DNA of 64,000 nucleotides. It comes from Cellulophaga sp. HaHaR_3_176 (GTDB lineage: Bacteria; Bacteroidota; Bacteroidia; Flavobacteriales; Flavobacteriaceae). The DNA lies in assembly GCF_019021925.1 (NCBI RefSeq), contig NZ_CP058990.1, positions 3,622,001 through 3,686,000 of the forward strand, read 5' to 3'. This document shows, in pieces, positions 54,501 through 61,969 of the stretch; the stretch's first letter is position 1, and the number at the start of each line of letters is the position of its first letter. The notes beneath the pieces were generated by a model, which did no database searches, was not told where the DNA came from, and worked only from the letters and a program-made list of their open reading frames with translations. A program made the position numbers and the translations under genes.

Positions 54501-54699
54501 CGGAATTGGAATTGATTCGGAGTATTTTGATAGGATTTTTGTAATTTTTCAAAGATTACATGGCAGAGATGAATTTAAAGGAACAGGAATAGGACTAGCT
54601 TTAGTGAAAAAAATAATAGATAATCTTCAAGGAAAAATATGGGTAGAGAGTAAAGTTGATTTAGGAACAAAATTTATTTTCACTATTAAAAAAAGATAA
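51592..54699 (+). CDS. Cytoplasmic GAF/multi-PAS sensor histidine kinase
   Basis: 1035 residues and no membrane helix. The order is GAF (about 20-155), five PAS/PAC repeats (about 165-280, 290-405, 415-530, 535-665, 670-795, with repeated 'RMVGALQDVT'-type PAC endings), a helical linker, HisKA with VVSHDLQEPLRMI (His825) and HATPase_c ('LFQNLIGNALKYQ', 'VEDNGIGIDSEYF', 'GTGIGLALVKKI'). The SHDLQEPL motif and single-domain receiver downstream resemble the Cph1/Rcp1 type. There is no Cys in a phytochrome chromophore position that I can identify. Receiver genes follow directly (22-base gap), so they form an operon. Confidence 0.93.
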   Translation: MKTSGTDLVTMGYEEVFSETLRRECENFALVAATLCNCSSSTITIVKAGETIEEISYGVANVKKITQTSLFNKILENNEVVIIQNLKERAYSSQNLEFKFYAGYPLLSPEGDCLGVLSLFDFESKELTSDQKKSLQILADQIVNSIESNTSKKNKENFYEHIVDDLNIGTWFIDLVDSKFNLDKRAAKIFGYEEDYFKDFDFREYPNIMYEHDVLESKDIINNIINKKLVKYHHKVRLKHKKGSWVWVFVKGEVTKWDADGNPILISGSFVNINKQKIKELHLDSVLNNVDCLAIRHKLNLDGSQEVIDISRGVHKLLGLTKEDVYKDFNTIFKLIHEDDADYVKNSLEESARTLKEWNIQWRIYHVNGTLKWHKGHGVPTKNKDGSITWDTAIVNITESKLKKLELKKLNKELSNAQKIAKLGYWYWDMKELSFTCSDVVYDIYGLDKSREKLFADDILVFFTKEDIKQNIKDRDIAIKLNQEFKTENKIKTHKGEVKWVRQVGNFKKDINGEVDSYEGTMQDITESKLIEIALEDSIKRYTYVTQATSDAIWDLDFVNGKIFWGDNYLKLFGHSFIDDAKADFEYWESQIHPDDHKRVVESFKACLANGDLKWKSEYRFKNINGKYFDVVDRAFVVRDETGNPVRMVGALQDVTDKVAAFEEIRRSNERFEKVADATNEAIWDWDLIDDVLYQGPGYFKLFGNILKKPFSDFKNWAKYVHPDDIEDIINICDRVIKDKSVYYFANDYRFLKSNGTYANVVDRARIIRDDDGKAIRMVGAMQDVTSIKEYENSLKNMNLNLENQALELKRYNEELEQFAYVVSHDLQEPLRMISSFLILLEKKYDPIIDETGKKYIHFAVDGAKRMRQIILDLLDFSRVGRSDEELEIIDLNDIIKDVETVFKPEIEAKNAEINVSDMPKINNYKTPLDQLFQNLIGNALKYQKQGEKPVINIFCEEQDMHYKFTVEDNGIGIDSEYFDRIFVIFQRLHGRDEFKGTGIGLALVKKIIDNLQGKIWVESKVDLGTKFIFTIKKR

Positions 54700-54721
54700 A
54701 AGAACTCTAAAACAATTTCTT

Positions 54722-55144
54722 ATGAAAAGTATTAAAATTTTAATGGTAGAAGATAATGAGGGTGATGTACTTTTAACTACTGAGGCTTTAAGTGATTGTA
54801 AACTTATTAATGAAATTAAGGTAGTTAATGATGGGCATGAAGCAATTGAGTTTTTATTGCAAAACGGGAAATATAGTAAAGAACAACCACCTGATTTAAT
54901 TTTATTGGATATTAATTTGCCTAAAAAAAATGGTCATGAAGTTTTAAATAAAATTAAAACAAGTGATAATTTAAAGCATATACCTGTAATTATGCTGACA
55001 ACATCATCATCAGTAATTGATGTTAAAAAAGCATATTCTAATTACGTAAACTGTTACATTACAAAGCCAGTTTCTCCTGACGATTTTATTGATGCTGTTT
55101 CTCAAATAGAAAATTTTTGGATTAGTATTGTTCAATTACCATAA
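54722..55144 (+). CDS. Single-domain response regulator (Rcp1-like)
   Basis: 140 residues, a lone receiver domain. The acidic pair is 'MVEDNEGDVLLTTEAL', the phospho-acceptor Asp is in 'DLILLDINLPKKNGHEVL', the switch Thr/Ser is in 'VIMLTTSSSVIDVKKAY' and the Lys is in 'CYITKPVSPDDFI'. It carries no DNA-binding or enzymatic output, so it probably relays or titrates phosphate or contacts a protein partner. It follows the kinase gene by 22 bases and precedes a REC-PAS protein. Confidence 0.92.
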   Translation: MKSIKILMVEDNEGDVLLTTEALSDCKLINEIKVVNDGHEAIEFLLQNGKYSKEQPPDLILLDINLPKKNGHEVLNKIKTSDNLKHIPVIMLTTSSSVIDVKKAYSNYVNCYITKPVSPDDFIDAVSQIENFWISIVQLP

Positions 55145-55151
55145 ACATAAT

Positions 55152-56165
55152 ATGATAAAAGATAACAATAAATATAGCATACTTATAATAGAAGATAATC
55201 CAGGAGATTTAATGATTTTTGAGGAGTATTTGAAAGAGCATATTTTTGATCCTAAATTATTAAATGCATCAAATTATTCAGAGGCAGAAAGTATAATTAC
55301 AACAAAAAGCTCAGATTTAGATATTGTTTTCTTAGACTTATCATTACCAGATAAAAAGGGTGAAGATTTAATAAATAATATAGTTAAACTGTGTCAAAAC
55401 ATACCAATTGTAGTTTTAACGGGGTATACTGATATTCATTTTAGTGTAAAATCTTTGCACTTAGGTATTTCTGATTATTTATTAAAAGATGAAATAGTAT
55501 CTTTAACACTTTATAAAAGTTTAAGGTATAATATAGAACGTTTTAAATACATTGCACAGTTAGAAGAGTCTGAAAAGCGTTATATGGATTTGTTTCATTA
55601 CAGTCCGCAACCAATGTGGATATATGATATAGAAACTTTAAAATTTTTAGAGGTTAATATATCTGCTTTAGATTTGTATGGCTATTCTTACGACGAATTT
55701 TTGAAAATGACACTTGAGAGTATAACACCCGAGAGCGAATTTGATACAATGTTAGAAACGGTTAATAATACTAAAGATGATGTAAGTCGTAAGTTTATTG
55801 GGGTTTTTAACCATAAAAAAAAGAATGGTGAAATTATTACAGTAGAAGCAAGAAGTAATCAAATTCATTATTCAGGTAAGAAAGTTCGCATCGTATTAGT
55901 AATAGATATTACCGAACAATTAAATTACGTAAAGGCAATAATAAACCAAAATAAAAGTTTAAAAGAAATAGCTTGGATACAATCACATGTAGTGAGAGCT
56001 CCATTAGCAAGAATGATGGGTCTTATAGATGTTATCAAATCAAATAAAGAAGAGTCTATAAATAATAAAGATTTTATAATAGATAAGTTATTAAGCTCAG
56101 CAGAAGAATTAGATGTTATAATAAAAGATATATCAAAAAAAGCATCTAACATTGAAGTAAATTAA
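55152..56165 (+). CDS. Receiver-PAS protein ending in a HisKA-like helix pair without ATPase domain
   Basis: 337 residues from the ATG at 55152 (MIKDNNKYSILIIEDNPGD); an upstream TTG at 55128 overlaps the previous gene and is less likely. An N-terminal REC domain (Asp62 in 'LDIVFLDLSLPDKKG'), then a PAS domain (about 140-262, 'EKRYMDLFHYSPQPMWIYDI'), then a helical C terminus with 'IAWIQSHVVRAPLARMMGLID' (His near 279). This motif occurs at the HisKA phospho-His position in flavobacterial PAS kinases, but the protein ends about 58 residues later, with no HATPase domain. It could act as a phosphotransfer or dimerisation protein. Confidence 0.85.
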   Translation: MIKDNNKYSILIIEDNPGDLMIFEEYLKEHIFDPKLLNASNYSEAESIITTKSSDLDIVFLDLSLPDKKGEDLINNIVKLCQNIPIVVLTGYTDIHFSVKSLHLGISDYLLKDEIVSLTLYKSLRYNIERFKYIAQLEESEKRYMDLFHYSPQPMWIYDIETLKFLEVNISALDLYGYSYDEFLKMTLESITPESEFDTMLETVNNTKDDVSRKFIGVFNHKKKNGEIITVEARSNQIHYSGKKVRIVLVIDITEQLNYVKAIINQNKSLKEIAWIQSHVVRAPLARMMGLIDVIKSNKEESINNKDFIIDKLLSSAEELDVIIKDISKKASNIEVN

Positions 56166-56174
56166 AGATTAAGT

Positions 56175-56576
56175 ATGAAATTGAAGATATTACTAGTTGA
56201 TGACGACCCTGTAGTGCAATACCTACACAAAACAGTATTGTCTGGCTGTAATTACCCTGCACAAGAAATGTTTTCTAATGGCCGCTTGGCTCTAGATTAT
56301 ATTATTAAAGAAGATAGTGAAGACACCGTTTTTTTAGTGCTATTAGATATTAATATGCCTATAATGAATGGGTGGGAGTTTTTAGATGAATTGAGTAATA
56401 CAACCATACAATCTAATGTAAAGGTAATAGTTGTTACATCTTCCATAGATCAATCAGATAAAGAAAAGGCAGGAGATTGTAAAAATGTTTTTGGCTTTTT
56501 AGAAAAACCTTTGCTTGAAAATGATGTGAATGATTTAAAATTTAAAGACGAAGAAATTTCGTTTTTTTTTAAATAA
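56175..56576 (+). CDS. Single-domain response regulator
   Basis: 133 residues, a lone receiver domain: acidic pocket 'LLVDDDPVVQYLHKTVL', phospho-Asp in 'FLVLLDINMPIMNGWEFL', switch residue in 'VIVVTSSIDQSDKEKA', and Lys in 'GFLEKPLLENDV'. It has no output domain. It begins 9 bases after the REC-PAS gene, so it closes the kinase-receiver operon. The end of the gene has a short Lys/Phe tail. Convergent with the precorrin-2 dehydrogenase gene. Confidence 0.92.
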   Translation: MKLKILLVDDDPVVQYLHKTVLSGCNYPAQEMFSNGRLALDYIIKEDSEDTVFLVLLDINMPIMNGWEFLDELSNTTIQSNVKVIVVTSSIDQSDKEKAGDCKNVFGFLEKPLLENDVNDLKFKDEEISFFFK

Positions 56577-56592
56577 TAACACTAAAACAAAA

Positions 56593-57171
56593 CTATTTTT
56601 TATTAACTAAACCTTTAGTGAATTCATTTAAAGTTTGTACTTTTTCTTCAAAATCACCTTTTATAGTTTTTCTGAATTCATTTAAGTTTTTTACTAAATC
56701 ATCAATATTTTCAGGAATTACGTCTTCAAAAAATTGACGCAATCTTTTTGCTGTCGTTGGCGACTTTCCATTAGTTGAAATAGCAACTTTTACATTACCC
56801 TTAGTGACAATACCTCCCATATAAAAATCGCAAAAAGGTGGGTTATCAGCTACATTAACCAATATGTTTTGAGCTCTACAATCATGGTAAACTTGCTCGT
56901 TAACAGGTACATTGTCGGTAGTAGCAACAACCATGTGTTTATTGGTTAAATACTCTTTGCTATATTTAGCAACATTCATTTTAATATTAAATTGATCAGC
57001 CAAAGCAATCGTTTCTTCTCTAAACATAGGCGAAACCATTTCTACATTAGCATCAGGACTTGATTTCAATAAAAAAGTAAGTTTTTCTAACGCAACATTT
57101 CCTCCACCAACTATAAGTATATTTAAATTAGATACTTTTAAAAACACTGGGTAAAGATTATTGCGTTCCAT
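56593..57171 (-). CDS. Precorrin-2 dehydrogenase (siroheme synthase N-terminal-type)
   Basis: 192 residues matching the CysG N-terminal/Met8p fold: NAD-binding 'LNILIVGGGNVALEKLTFLL', 'EMVSPMFREE', 'HMVVATTDNVPVNEQVYHDCRA', 'ILVNVADNPPFCDFYMGG' and 'ISTNGKSPTTAKRLRQFFEDVIP'. It oxidises precorrin-2 to sirohydrochlorin with NAD, the step before siroheme; no methyltransferase domain is fused. Divergent from hemN with a 160-base shared control region. A -7 box TATCTTTG is at 57207-57214. Confidence 0.9.
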   Translation of the reverse strand: MERNNLYPVFLKVSNLNILIVGGGNVALEKLTFLLKSSPDANVEMVSPMFREETIALADQFNIKMNVAKYSKEYLTNKHMVVATTDNVPVNEQVYHDCRAQNILVNVADNPPFCDFYMGGIVTKGNVKVAISTNGKSPTTAKRLRQFFEDVIPENIDDLVKNLNEFRKTIKGDFEEKVQTLNEFTKGLVNKK

Positions 57172-57206
57172 AATTTAATTGTTTTATTAAAAAGATATAT
57201 GTTTTT

Positions 57207-57214
57207 CAAAGATA
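57207..57214 (-). promoter_or_regulatory. -7 box for the precorrin-2 dehydrogenase gene
   Basis: Reverse strand TATCTTTG, exact consensus; about 35 bases before the ATG. Confidence 0.5.
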
Positions 57215-57271
57215 CTACTTCGTGGTTATTTTAAATATTACTGATTCTATTTTTTATGTGACCAGTTTAAA

Positions 57272-57285
57272 CTGATAATTGTCAT
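57272..57285. promoter_or_regulatory. Candidate FNR/CRP-family site upstream of hemN
   Basis: ctgat-aatt-gtcat contains TGA-N6-TCA, the core of the FNR/CRP box TTGAT-N4-ATCAA (7 of the 10 half-site bases match). Its centre (57278.5) lies about 41 bases before the start predicted by the -7 box at 57308-57315, the spacing expected for class II activation. The anaerobic/low-oxygen nature of hemN fits. Confidence 0.5.
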
Positions 57286-57307
57286 ATTTATTAAAGTTTA
57301 TAGCTAG

Positions 57308-57315
57308 TACGTTTG
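57308..57315 (+). promoter_or_regulatory. -7 box for hemN
   Basis: TACGTTTG, exact consensus, 17 bases before the ATG at 57332. Confidence 0.6.
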
Positions 57316-57331
57316 TAAAAAACAATTGACA

Positions 57332-58690
57332 ATGTGCAGCTTAGTTCAAAAATATAACATCCCTGGCCCTCGATACACAAGTTACCCAACAGTACCATTC
57401 TGGAATATTGAAACTTTTTCGGGTAAAAAATGGGAAGCCAGTTTAATTAAAAGCTTTAAAGAAAGTAATTCATCAGAAGGTATAAGTTTATATATTCATT
57501 TACCTTTTTGTGAAAGTATGTGTACTTTTTGTGGTTGCCATAAACGTATTACAAAACGACATGAAGTAGAGGAGCCTTATATAGAAACCGTACTTAAAGA
57601 GTGGAGCTTATATTGTAATTTATTACCCGAAAAACCTATAATTAAAGAATTGCATTTAGGCGGCGGGACACCTACTTTTTTTTCTGCAGAAAATTTAAAA
57701 TATCTAATTAATGAGATCTTTAAAAAGGCAAACAAAGCAGATAAATATGAGTTTAGTTTTGAAGGGCACCCTAATAATACTTCAGAAGAGCATTTACAAA
57801 CTTTGTTCGATTTAGGTTTTAGGCGAGTAAGTTTTGGCGTTCAAGATTATAATGAGAAAGTTCAAAAAGCAATACATAGAATACAATCTTTTGAAAATGT
57901 AAAAAAAGTTACAGAAGCTGCTCGTAGAATAGGATACACATCAATAGGGCACGATATAATTTTCGGATTACCACACCAAACAATTGATGATGTTGAAGCA
58001 ACGATATTAAAGACAAAATCGTTAATGCCAGATCGTTTAGCATTTTATAGTTATGCTCATGTTCCTTGGATGCCTGGTAATGGTCAAAGGGGATATAAAG
58101 ATGCTGATTTACCATCAGCAGAAGATAAAAGAAATCAATATGAGAAGGGTAAATTGTTACTCGCTGAGGTTGGGTATCATGAAACTGGAATGGATCATTT
58201 TGCCTTGAAAAATGATAGTCTTTTTAAAGCAATGGAAACAAAAACATTGCATCGAAATTTTATGGGCTATACAGCATCAAAAACTCAATTAATGATTGGT
58301 TTAGGCGCATCGAGTATAAGTGATAGTTGGTATGGGTTTGCTCAAAATGTAAAAAGTATTGAAGAATATCAGCATTTGGTAGAAAGTAACATAATTCCTA
58401 TTTATAGAGGTCATATTTTAAGTGATGAAGATACTATTATTCGAAAGCATATTTTAAATTTAATGTGTCGTTTCTATACAATTTTAAGTAAAAATGACCT
58501 CACTTTTAATACGTCTGTAATTGTAGAGAAATTAAGAGAATTAGAGAGTGATGGTTTAGTAAATATTACTGAAGATAAAATTAAAATAACAGAAAAAGGT
58601 AAGCCTTTTGTTAGAAATGTAGCTATGGCTTTTGATATGTATTTACATAAAAAAGAACCAAATAAAAAATTGTTTTCAATGACAATATAG
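57332..58690 (+). CDS. hemN: Oxygen-independent coproporphyrinogen III oxidase
   Basis: 452 residues from the ATG at 57332 (MCSLVQKYNIPGPRYTSYPT); a TTG two codons upstream is not needed. A radical-SAM enzyme: the 4Fe-4S/SAM motif is FCESMCTFCGCHKRITKR (CX3CX2CXC), then 'LHLGGGTPTFF', 'VSFGVQDYN', 'DIIFGLPHQT' and the C-terminal HemN domain ('DHFALKNDSLFKAM', 'HRNFMGYTASKT'). It decarboxylates coproporphyrinogen III without oxygen for heme synthesis. The uspA-like gene follows by 28 bases. Likely regulated by an FNR-type factor (see the site upstream). Confidence 0.95.
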   Translation: MCSLVQKYNIPGPRYTSYPTVPFWNIETFSGKKWEASLIKSFKESNSSEGISLYIHLPFCESMCTFCGCHKRITKRHEVEEPYIETVLKEWSLYCNLLPEKPIIKELHLGGGTPTFFSAENLKYLINEIFKKANKADKYEFSFEGHPNNTSEEHLQTLFDLGFRRVSFGVQDYNEKVQKAIHRIQSFENVKKVTEAARRIGYTSIGHDIIFGLPHQTIDDVEATILKTKSLMPDRLAFYSYAHVPWMPGNGQRGYKDADLPSAEDKRNQYEKGKLLLAEVGYHETGMDHFALKNDSLFKAMETKTLHRNFMGYTASKTQLMIGLGASSISDSWYGFAQNVKSIEEYQHLVESNIIPIYRGHILSDEDTIIRKHILNLMCRFYTILSKNDLTFNTSVIVEKLRELESDGLVNITEDKIKITEKGKPFVRNVAMAFDMYLHKKEPNKKLFSMTI

Positions 58691-58718
58691 TTTTATTAAT
58701 TTTTAAAAATTCTAAAAA

Positions 58719-59543
58719 ATGAAAAATATAATTGTACCAGTAGATTTCTCAATACAATCAGAAAATGCTTTAAAAGTTGCAGCATCACTAGCTAGAAAAC
58801 ACAACTCTAAAATATTTGCACTGCACATGTTAGAGCTTAATCATGCATATATAACTTCTACTGAAGGTTTTCAGCCAGAACAGACTGTATTTTTTATGAA
58901 AATAGCAGAAAAACGATTTTTAGAATTTATAGATAAGCCGGTTTTTAAAGATGTTGTTATAAAACCCGTAGTAAAGCATTATAAAGTTTTTAGTGAAGTT
59001 AATGAAGTTGCAGAGGCTAATAATGCAGATATTATTGTTATGGGGTCGCATGGTACTGATGGTATCATGGAAATATTTGTGGGCTCTAATACAGAAAAGG
59101 TGGTTAGAAATTCAGACGTACCAGTTTTAGTAATAAAACATGAAATGAAAGATTTTGAACCTAAAACTATGGTTTTTGCTTGTGATCTTAAACCAGAAAA
59201 TATACATGCATACCAACGTGCCAAATACATAGCAAATCAATTTTCATCGGAATTACATATTCTGTATGTAAATACTCCTGGGGATAATTTTTTAAGCACA
59301 GAAGACATTAATGTTAAAATAGCTGAATTTTCAACTGCTGTAGGTCCTGAGTTTTTAGATATTAAGATTTACAACGATTACACTGTAGAGTCTGGAGTAC
59401 TGAATTATGCAGAATCAGAAAATATAGATGTAATAGGTATGCCAACACATGGTAGAAAAGGGTTGTCACATTTTTTTATGGGGAGCATAGGGGAAGATAT
59501 TGCTAACCATTCCAAAATACCCGTAGTTACATTTAAAATTTAA
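58719..59543 (+). CDS. Universal stress protein, tandem UspA domains
   Basis: 274 residues with two UspA folds (about 1-145 and 150-274). The first has 'MKNIIVPVDFSIQSENALKVAASLARKHN' and 'NADIIVMGSHGTDGIMEIFVGSNTEKVVRNSDVPVLVI' (ATP-binding G-2x-G-9x-G(S/T)-like signature); the second ends 'IGMPTHGRKGLSHFFMGSIGEDIANHSKIPVVTFKI'. Cytoplasmic and often induced by low oxygen or energy stress. It follows hemN by 28 bases, so probably the same transcript, and is closed by a bidirectional terminator. Confidence 0.92.
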   Translation: MKNIIVPVDFSIQSENALKVAASLARKHNSKIFALHMLELNHAYITSTEGFQPEQTVFFMKIAEKRFLEFIDKPVFKDVVIKPVVKHYKVFSEVNEVAEANNADIIVMGSHGTDGIMEIFVGSNTEKVVRNSDVPVLVIKHEMKDFEPKTMVFACDLKPENIHAYQRAKYIANQFSSELHILYVNTPGDNFLSTEDINVKIAEFSTAVGPEFLDIKIYNDYTVESGVLNYAESENIDVIGMPTHGRKGLSHFFMGSIGEDIANHSKIPVVTFKI

Positions 59544-59563
59544 CGCACTTACTATATTTACAA

Positions 59564-59597
59564 AAAAAAGGAGTACTTCAATAAGTACTCCTTTTTT
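59564..59597. terminator. Bidirectional terminator between uspA-like gene and the 601-aa gene
   Basis: Arms 59564-59578 (aaaaaaggagtactt) and 59583-59597 pair perfectly over 15 bases around a CAAT loop, with A and T runs at the ends. Confidence 0.92.
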
Positions 59598-59624
59598 ATT
59601 ATGTAGATGTTGTTTTGTACTTTA

Positions 59625-61430
59625 CTAAACCAACACATTATTTACCACTTTTGGTACTTGCAATTTTTCAATTTTAGAAGATATGTTATTTAATAATTTT
59701 TTAGCGGCTTCAAGCTCGCTTATAAAAGATGCTTTTTCGGTAAATAGATTTTGGTAATAAAATATGCCTTCTTTTAAATTGTTTTTAAAAGTAACAAGGT
59801 ATTTAATGTCTTTTGTTGATGCTATTTTTTTAGTTTCTTCTACCTTTTCTTCTAAATAGGTTATGTAAATATTTAGTTCTTTAATAAACATATGCGGCCG
59901 ATCGGTTCTTGTAATTACAGTCTTACGCCCATAAATATGATCTGTAATCTCTTCTAACTTCATTATTTTTGAAAAGTAGGCCATATTAGGGCCAGGACAA
60001 ATTGAAACACCTGTGCCTTCTGTTTTTGTGTCTAAACCATATGCAAGTAAAGCCGATGTTCCTAACCCAACACAGGTACACGATTTTTCAACTATTTTTT
60101 CATATTTACTAGAGTACTCTTCTTTTGTAAGATTTTCTTTTTCTAATGCCTGAATTTTTAAATGTTGATATATTCTAGAAGCAGTACATAAGCCAGAATT
60201 TCTAAAATCTTTATTTAAAGAAACAAATTTTTTAGGGCAAGAGCTTCCAGGTCTATTTTTAGCGATATTTTTAGCTTTTTCTTCGTCTTTAGTATTTCCT
60301 TTTAAACTGTGAAAAGGAATCCCTAACGGAGAAATATTACTCAAGTAAAGGTCTTTTTCTTTAGCCGAAACTAATTTGTTTAGAGTAGATTTATCTACCG
60401 TTGTAGCCTCAGGTACTAATAAAAAAGGAGTTCCCCAACCTACAGAGTCTACCTGGTAATGGTTTAGTAAAAAATCATGTTCTTCTGAGGTGCCTACACC
60501 ACCTTGTGCGGTTAATTTTATTGGTAAAATTTTTTCTGGTAATGGTTTCCCTTTCCTCTCTAATGCAGTTACTAGAATATCATAAATTGAAGTAGCTAAA
60601 GAATCTTTTTCGTTTTTAAATTGCTCTAAAATAGGCCCCATTAAATAACCATCAGTAGCAAAAGCATGGCCACCACAATTTAAACCAGACTCTATTCGGT
60701 ATTCAGAAACCCAAAGCCCTTTTTTTGCTAAAAATTTACCTTGTATAAGTGCAGATCTATAATCACTTACCTTGAGAACAATTTTCTTTGTTATATACCC
60801 ATTTTCATCTGGGAAAAAATCATCAAATTGCTCAATGTAACTATACAATCTAGGATTCATTCCTGCGGATAAAATAAGTGAAGAATTAAGGTTGCTATTT
60901 GCATAGCCTCTTAAGGCCGCATGTGCATCATTATACTCCGTAGGTAGTTGCTCTTTTTTAACATAATTATCCTTATCAACTTTAGTCATGATGTTTACAT
61001 CAATACTGCCCATAGATAATTTACCTTTAAGCCAAACTTTAACTTCTTCAAAATTAAAATGCTCTTTAGTTACTTTATTGAACTCTTGTTTTAAAAGAGA
61101 AGAATCTGGTAGAATAGAAAAGTATTTTTTTATTTCACTACTTGAGTCTTGTGTAGCATTTTTTAAAGCATCAAATTTCTTCTGTGCTAAATCTTGTATA
61201 AGATTAAGATAAGAAGTGATGCGTTTGGCTCTAAAATCTTCAACTTTTTCGGTAATTTCTGAATACGGTATTTCAGAAATATCGCAATACATTTTTCGTA
61301 ATTTTTCTAATAGAATGTCATCTACTAATGAAATAACAGAGTCTATTCCAAAATGTGAAACTTTTAAAGGAGAGTCAATAGTAAAGCCTATTCCCATTAC
61401 AGGAATGTGAAATGAATGTGTCTTTGCCAT
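59625..61430 (-). CDS. Uncharacterised 601-residue protein with Cys motifs and FMN-TIM-barrel-like segments
   Basis: I do not recognise a named family. The N terminus (HIPVMGIGFTIDSPLKVSHF) and 'ILPIKLTAQGGVGTSEEHDF' plus 'VDSVGWGTPFLLVPEATTVD' resemble the start, phosphate-binding Gly-rich turn and last strand of nitronate monooxygenase/IMPDH-like TIM barrels. 'ESGLNCGGHAFATDG' sits at about 247-261. Seven Cys (49, 252, 398, 415, 451, 453, 478), four of them in SSCPKK, LCTAS, SCTCVG and SICPGPN, suggest a metal or Fe-S site. No membrane or signal segment. It is 120 bases downstream of the globin gene, on the same strand as the cbb3 maturation genes, suggesting a redox enzyme of low-oxygen metabolism (inference). 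Confidence 0.8.
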   Translation of the reverse strand: MAKTHSFHIPVMGIGFTIDSPLKVSHFGIDSVISLVDDILLEKLRKMYCDISEIPYSEITEKVEDFRAKRITSYLNLIQDLAQKKFDALKNATQDSSSEIKKYFSILPDSSLLKQEFNKVTKEHFNFEEVKVWLKGKLSMGSIDVNIMTKVDKDNYVKKEQLPTEYNDAHAALRGYANSNLNSSLILSAGMNPRLYSYIEQFDDFFPDENGYITKKIVLKVSDYRSALIQGKFLAKKGLWVSEYRIESGLNCGGHAFATDGYLMGPILEQFKNEKDSLATSIYDILVTALERKGKPLPEKILPIKLTAQGGVGTSEEHDFLLNHYQVDSVGWGTPFLLVPEATTVDKSTLNKLVSAKEKDLYLSNISPLGIPFHSLKGNTKDEEKAKNIAKNRPGSSCPKKFVSLNKDFRNSGLCTASRIYQHLKIQALEKENLTKEEYSSKYEKIVEKSCTCVGLGTSALLAYGLDTKTEGTGVSICPGPNMAYFSKIMKLEEITDHIYGRKTVITRTDRPHMFIKELNIYITYLEEKVEETKKIASTKDIKYLVTFKNNLKEGIFYYQNLFTEKASFISELEAAKKLLNNISSKIEKLQVPKVVNNVLV

Positions 61431-61550
61431 GAATAATTATTTATAAATTTTACGGGCTAATTCTAAAAATTGCCAAGTTCAAAGTTTAAATAATTAAGAC
61501 TTTTAAAATATGATATAAATCAGGCTATTAAAATTTTTAAAAAGATTTTT

Positions 61551-61943
61551 TTATTTTTTTCTATGCTCAAACATTTTCATGTAAAGCATCGTATTCATTT
61601 GTCGGGCTCTGTTTTTTGCTGTAAATGCAGTATCGCCAATAAAAAGGTCGTCAATAGTCTCGAACCAAAGATTTAGCCATAAGCCGAAATGTTCAGGTGT
61701 AACACCACCGTTCATTTTATCATCTACATCATTATGTGCTTCTATTGGGTTTCCGTGGTATTTTCTTTTTTTTAAAAAAAATTGTGTTTCCCAAAAATCA
61801 GTTAGTAGTTCCAAATGACTTTCCCAATCTGTTATAATACCATTAAAAATGGGTCCTAAAACAGCATCTTTTCTCACTTTAGCATAAAAGCTTCTAACTA
61901 GTAGGCTAACATCGTCTCTATTTTGTATTTCTTTTTTATTCAT
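61551..61943 (-). CDS. Group III truncated hemoglobin-like protein
   Basis: 130 residues, the length of trHbs. Pattern: 'DDVSLLVRSFYAKVRKDAVLGPIFNGII', 'WESHLELLTDFWETQFFLKKRKYHGNPIEAHNDVDDKMNGGVTPEHFGLWLNLWFETIDDLF': the group III-like Trp and His region ('TPEHFGLWL') provide the heme environment, and the proximal His is probably His in 'GVTPEHF'. It could bind O2, NO or CO. It is 26 bases downstream of the SafE-like gene and so ends a cbb3-maturation transcript. A role in protecting the oxidase from NO is inference. Confidence 0.85.
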   Translation of the reverse strand: MNKKEIQNRDDVSLLVRSFYAKVRKDAVLGPIFNGIITDWESHLELLTDFWETQFFLKKRKYHGNPIEAHNDVDDKMNGGVTPEHFGLWLNLWFETIDDLFIGDTAFTAKNRARQMNTMLYMKMFEHRKK

Positions 61944-61969
61944 TAGCTAGTTTAAAAGTATGAAGGTAG

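Noticed and set aside
48367..56576. Possible genomic island integrated at tRNA-Asp
   Set aside because: No direct repeat of the tRNA 3' end, integrase or mobility gene was seen, and the genes look like ordinary chromosomal two-component genes.
61431..61550. Search for an FNR-type site before the 601-residue gene
   Set aside because: No TGA-N6-TCA or TAnnTTTG match was found in this stretch, so no shared regulation with hemN can be claimed from sequence.
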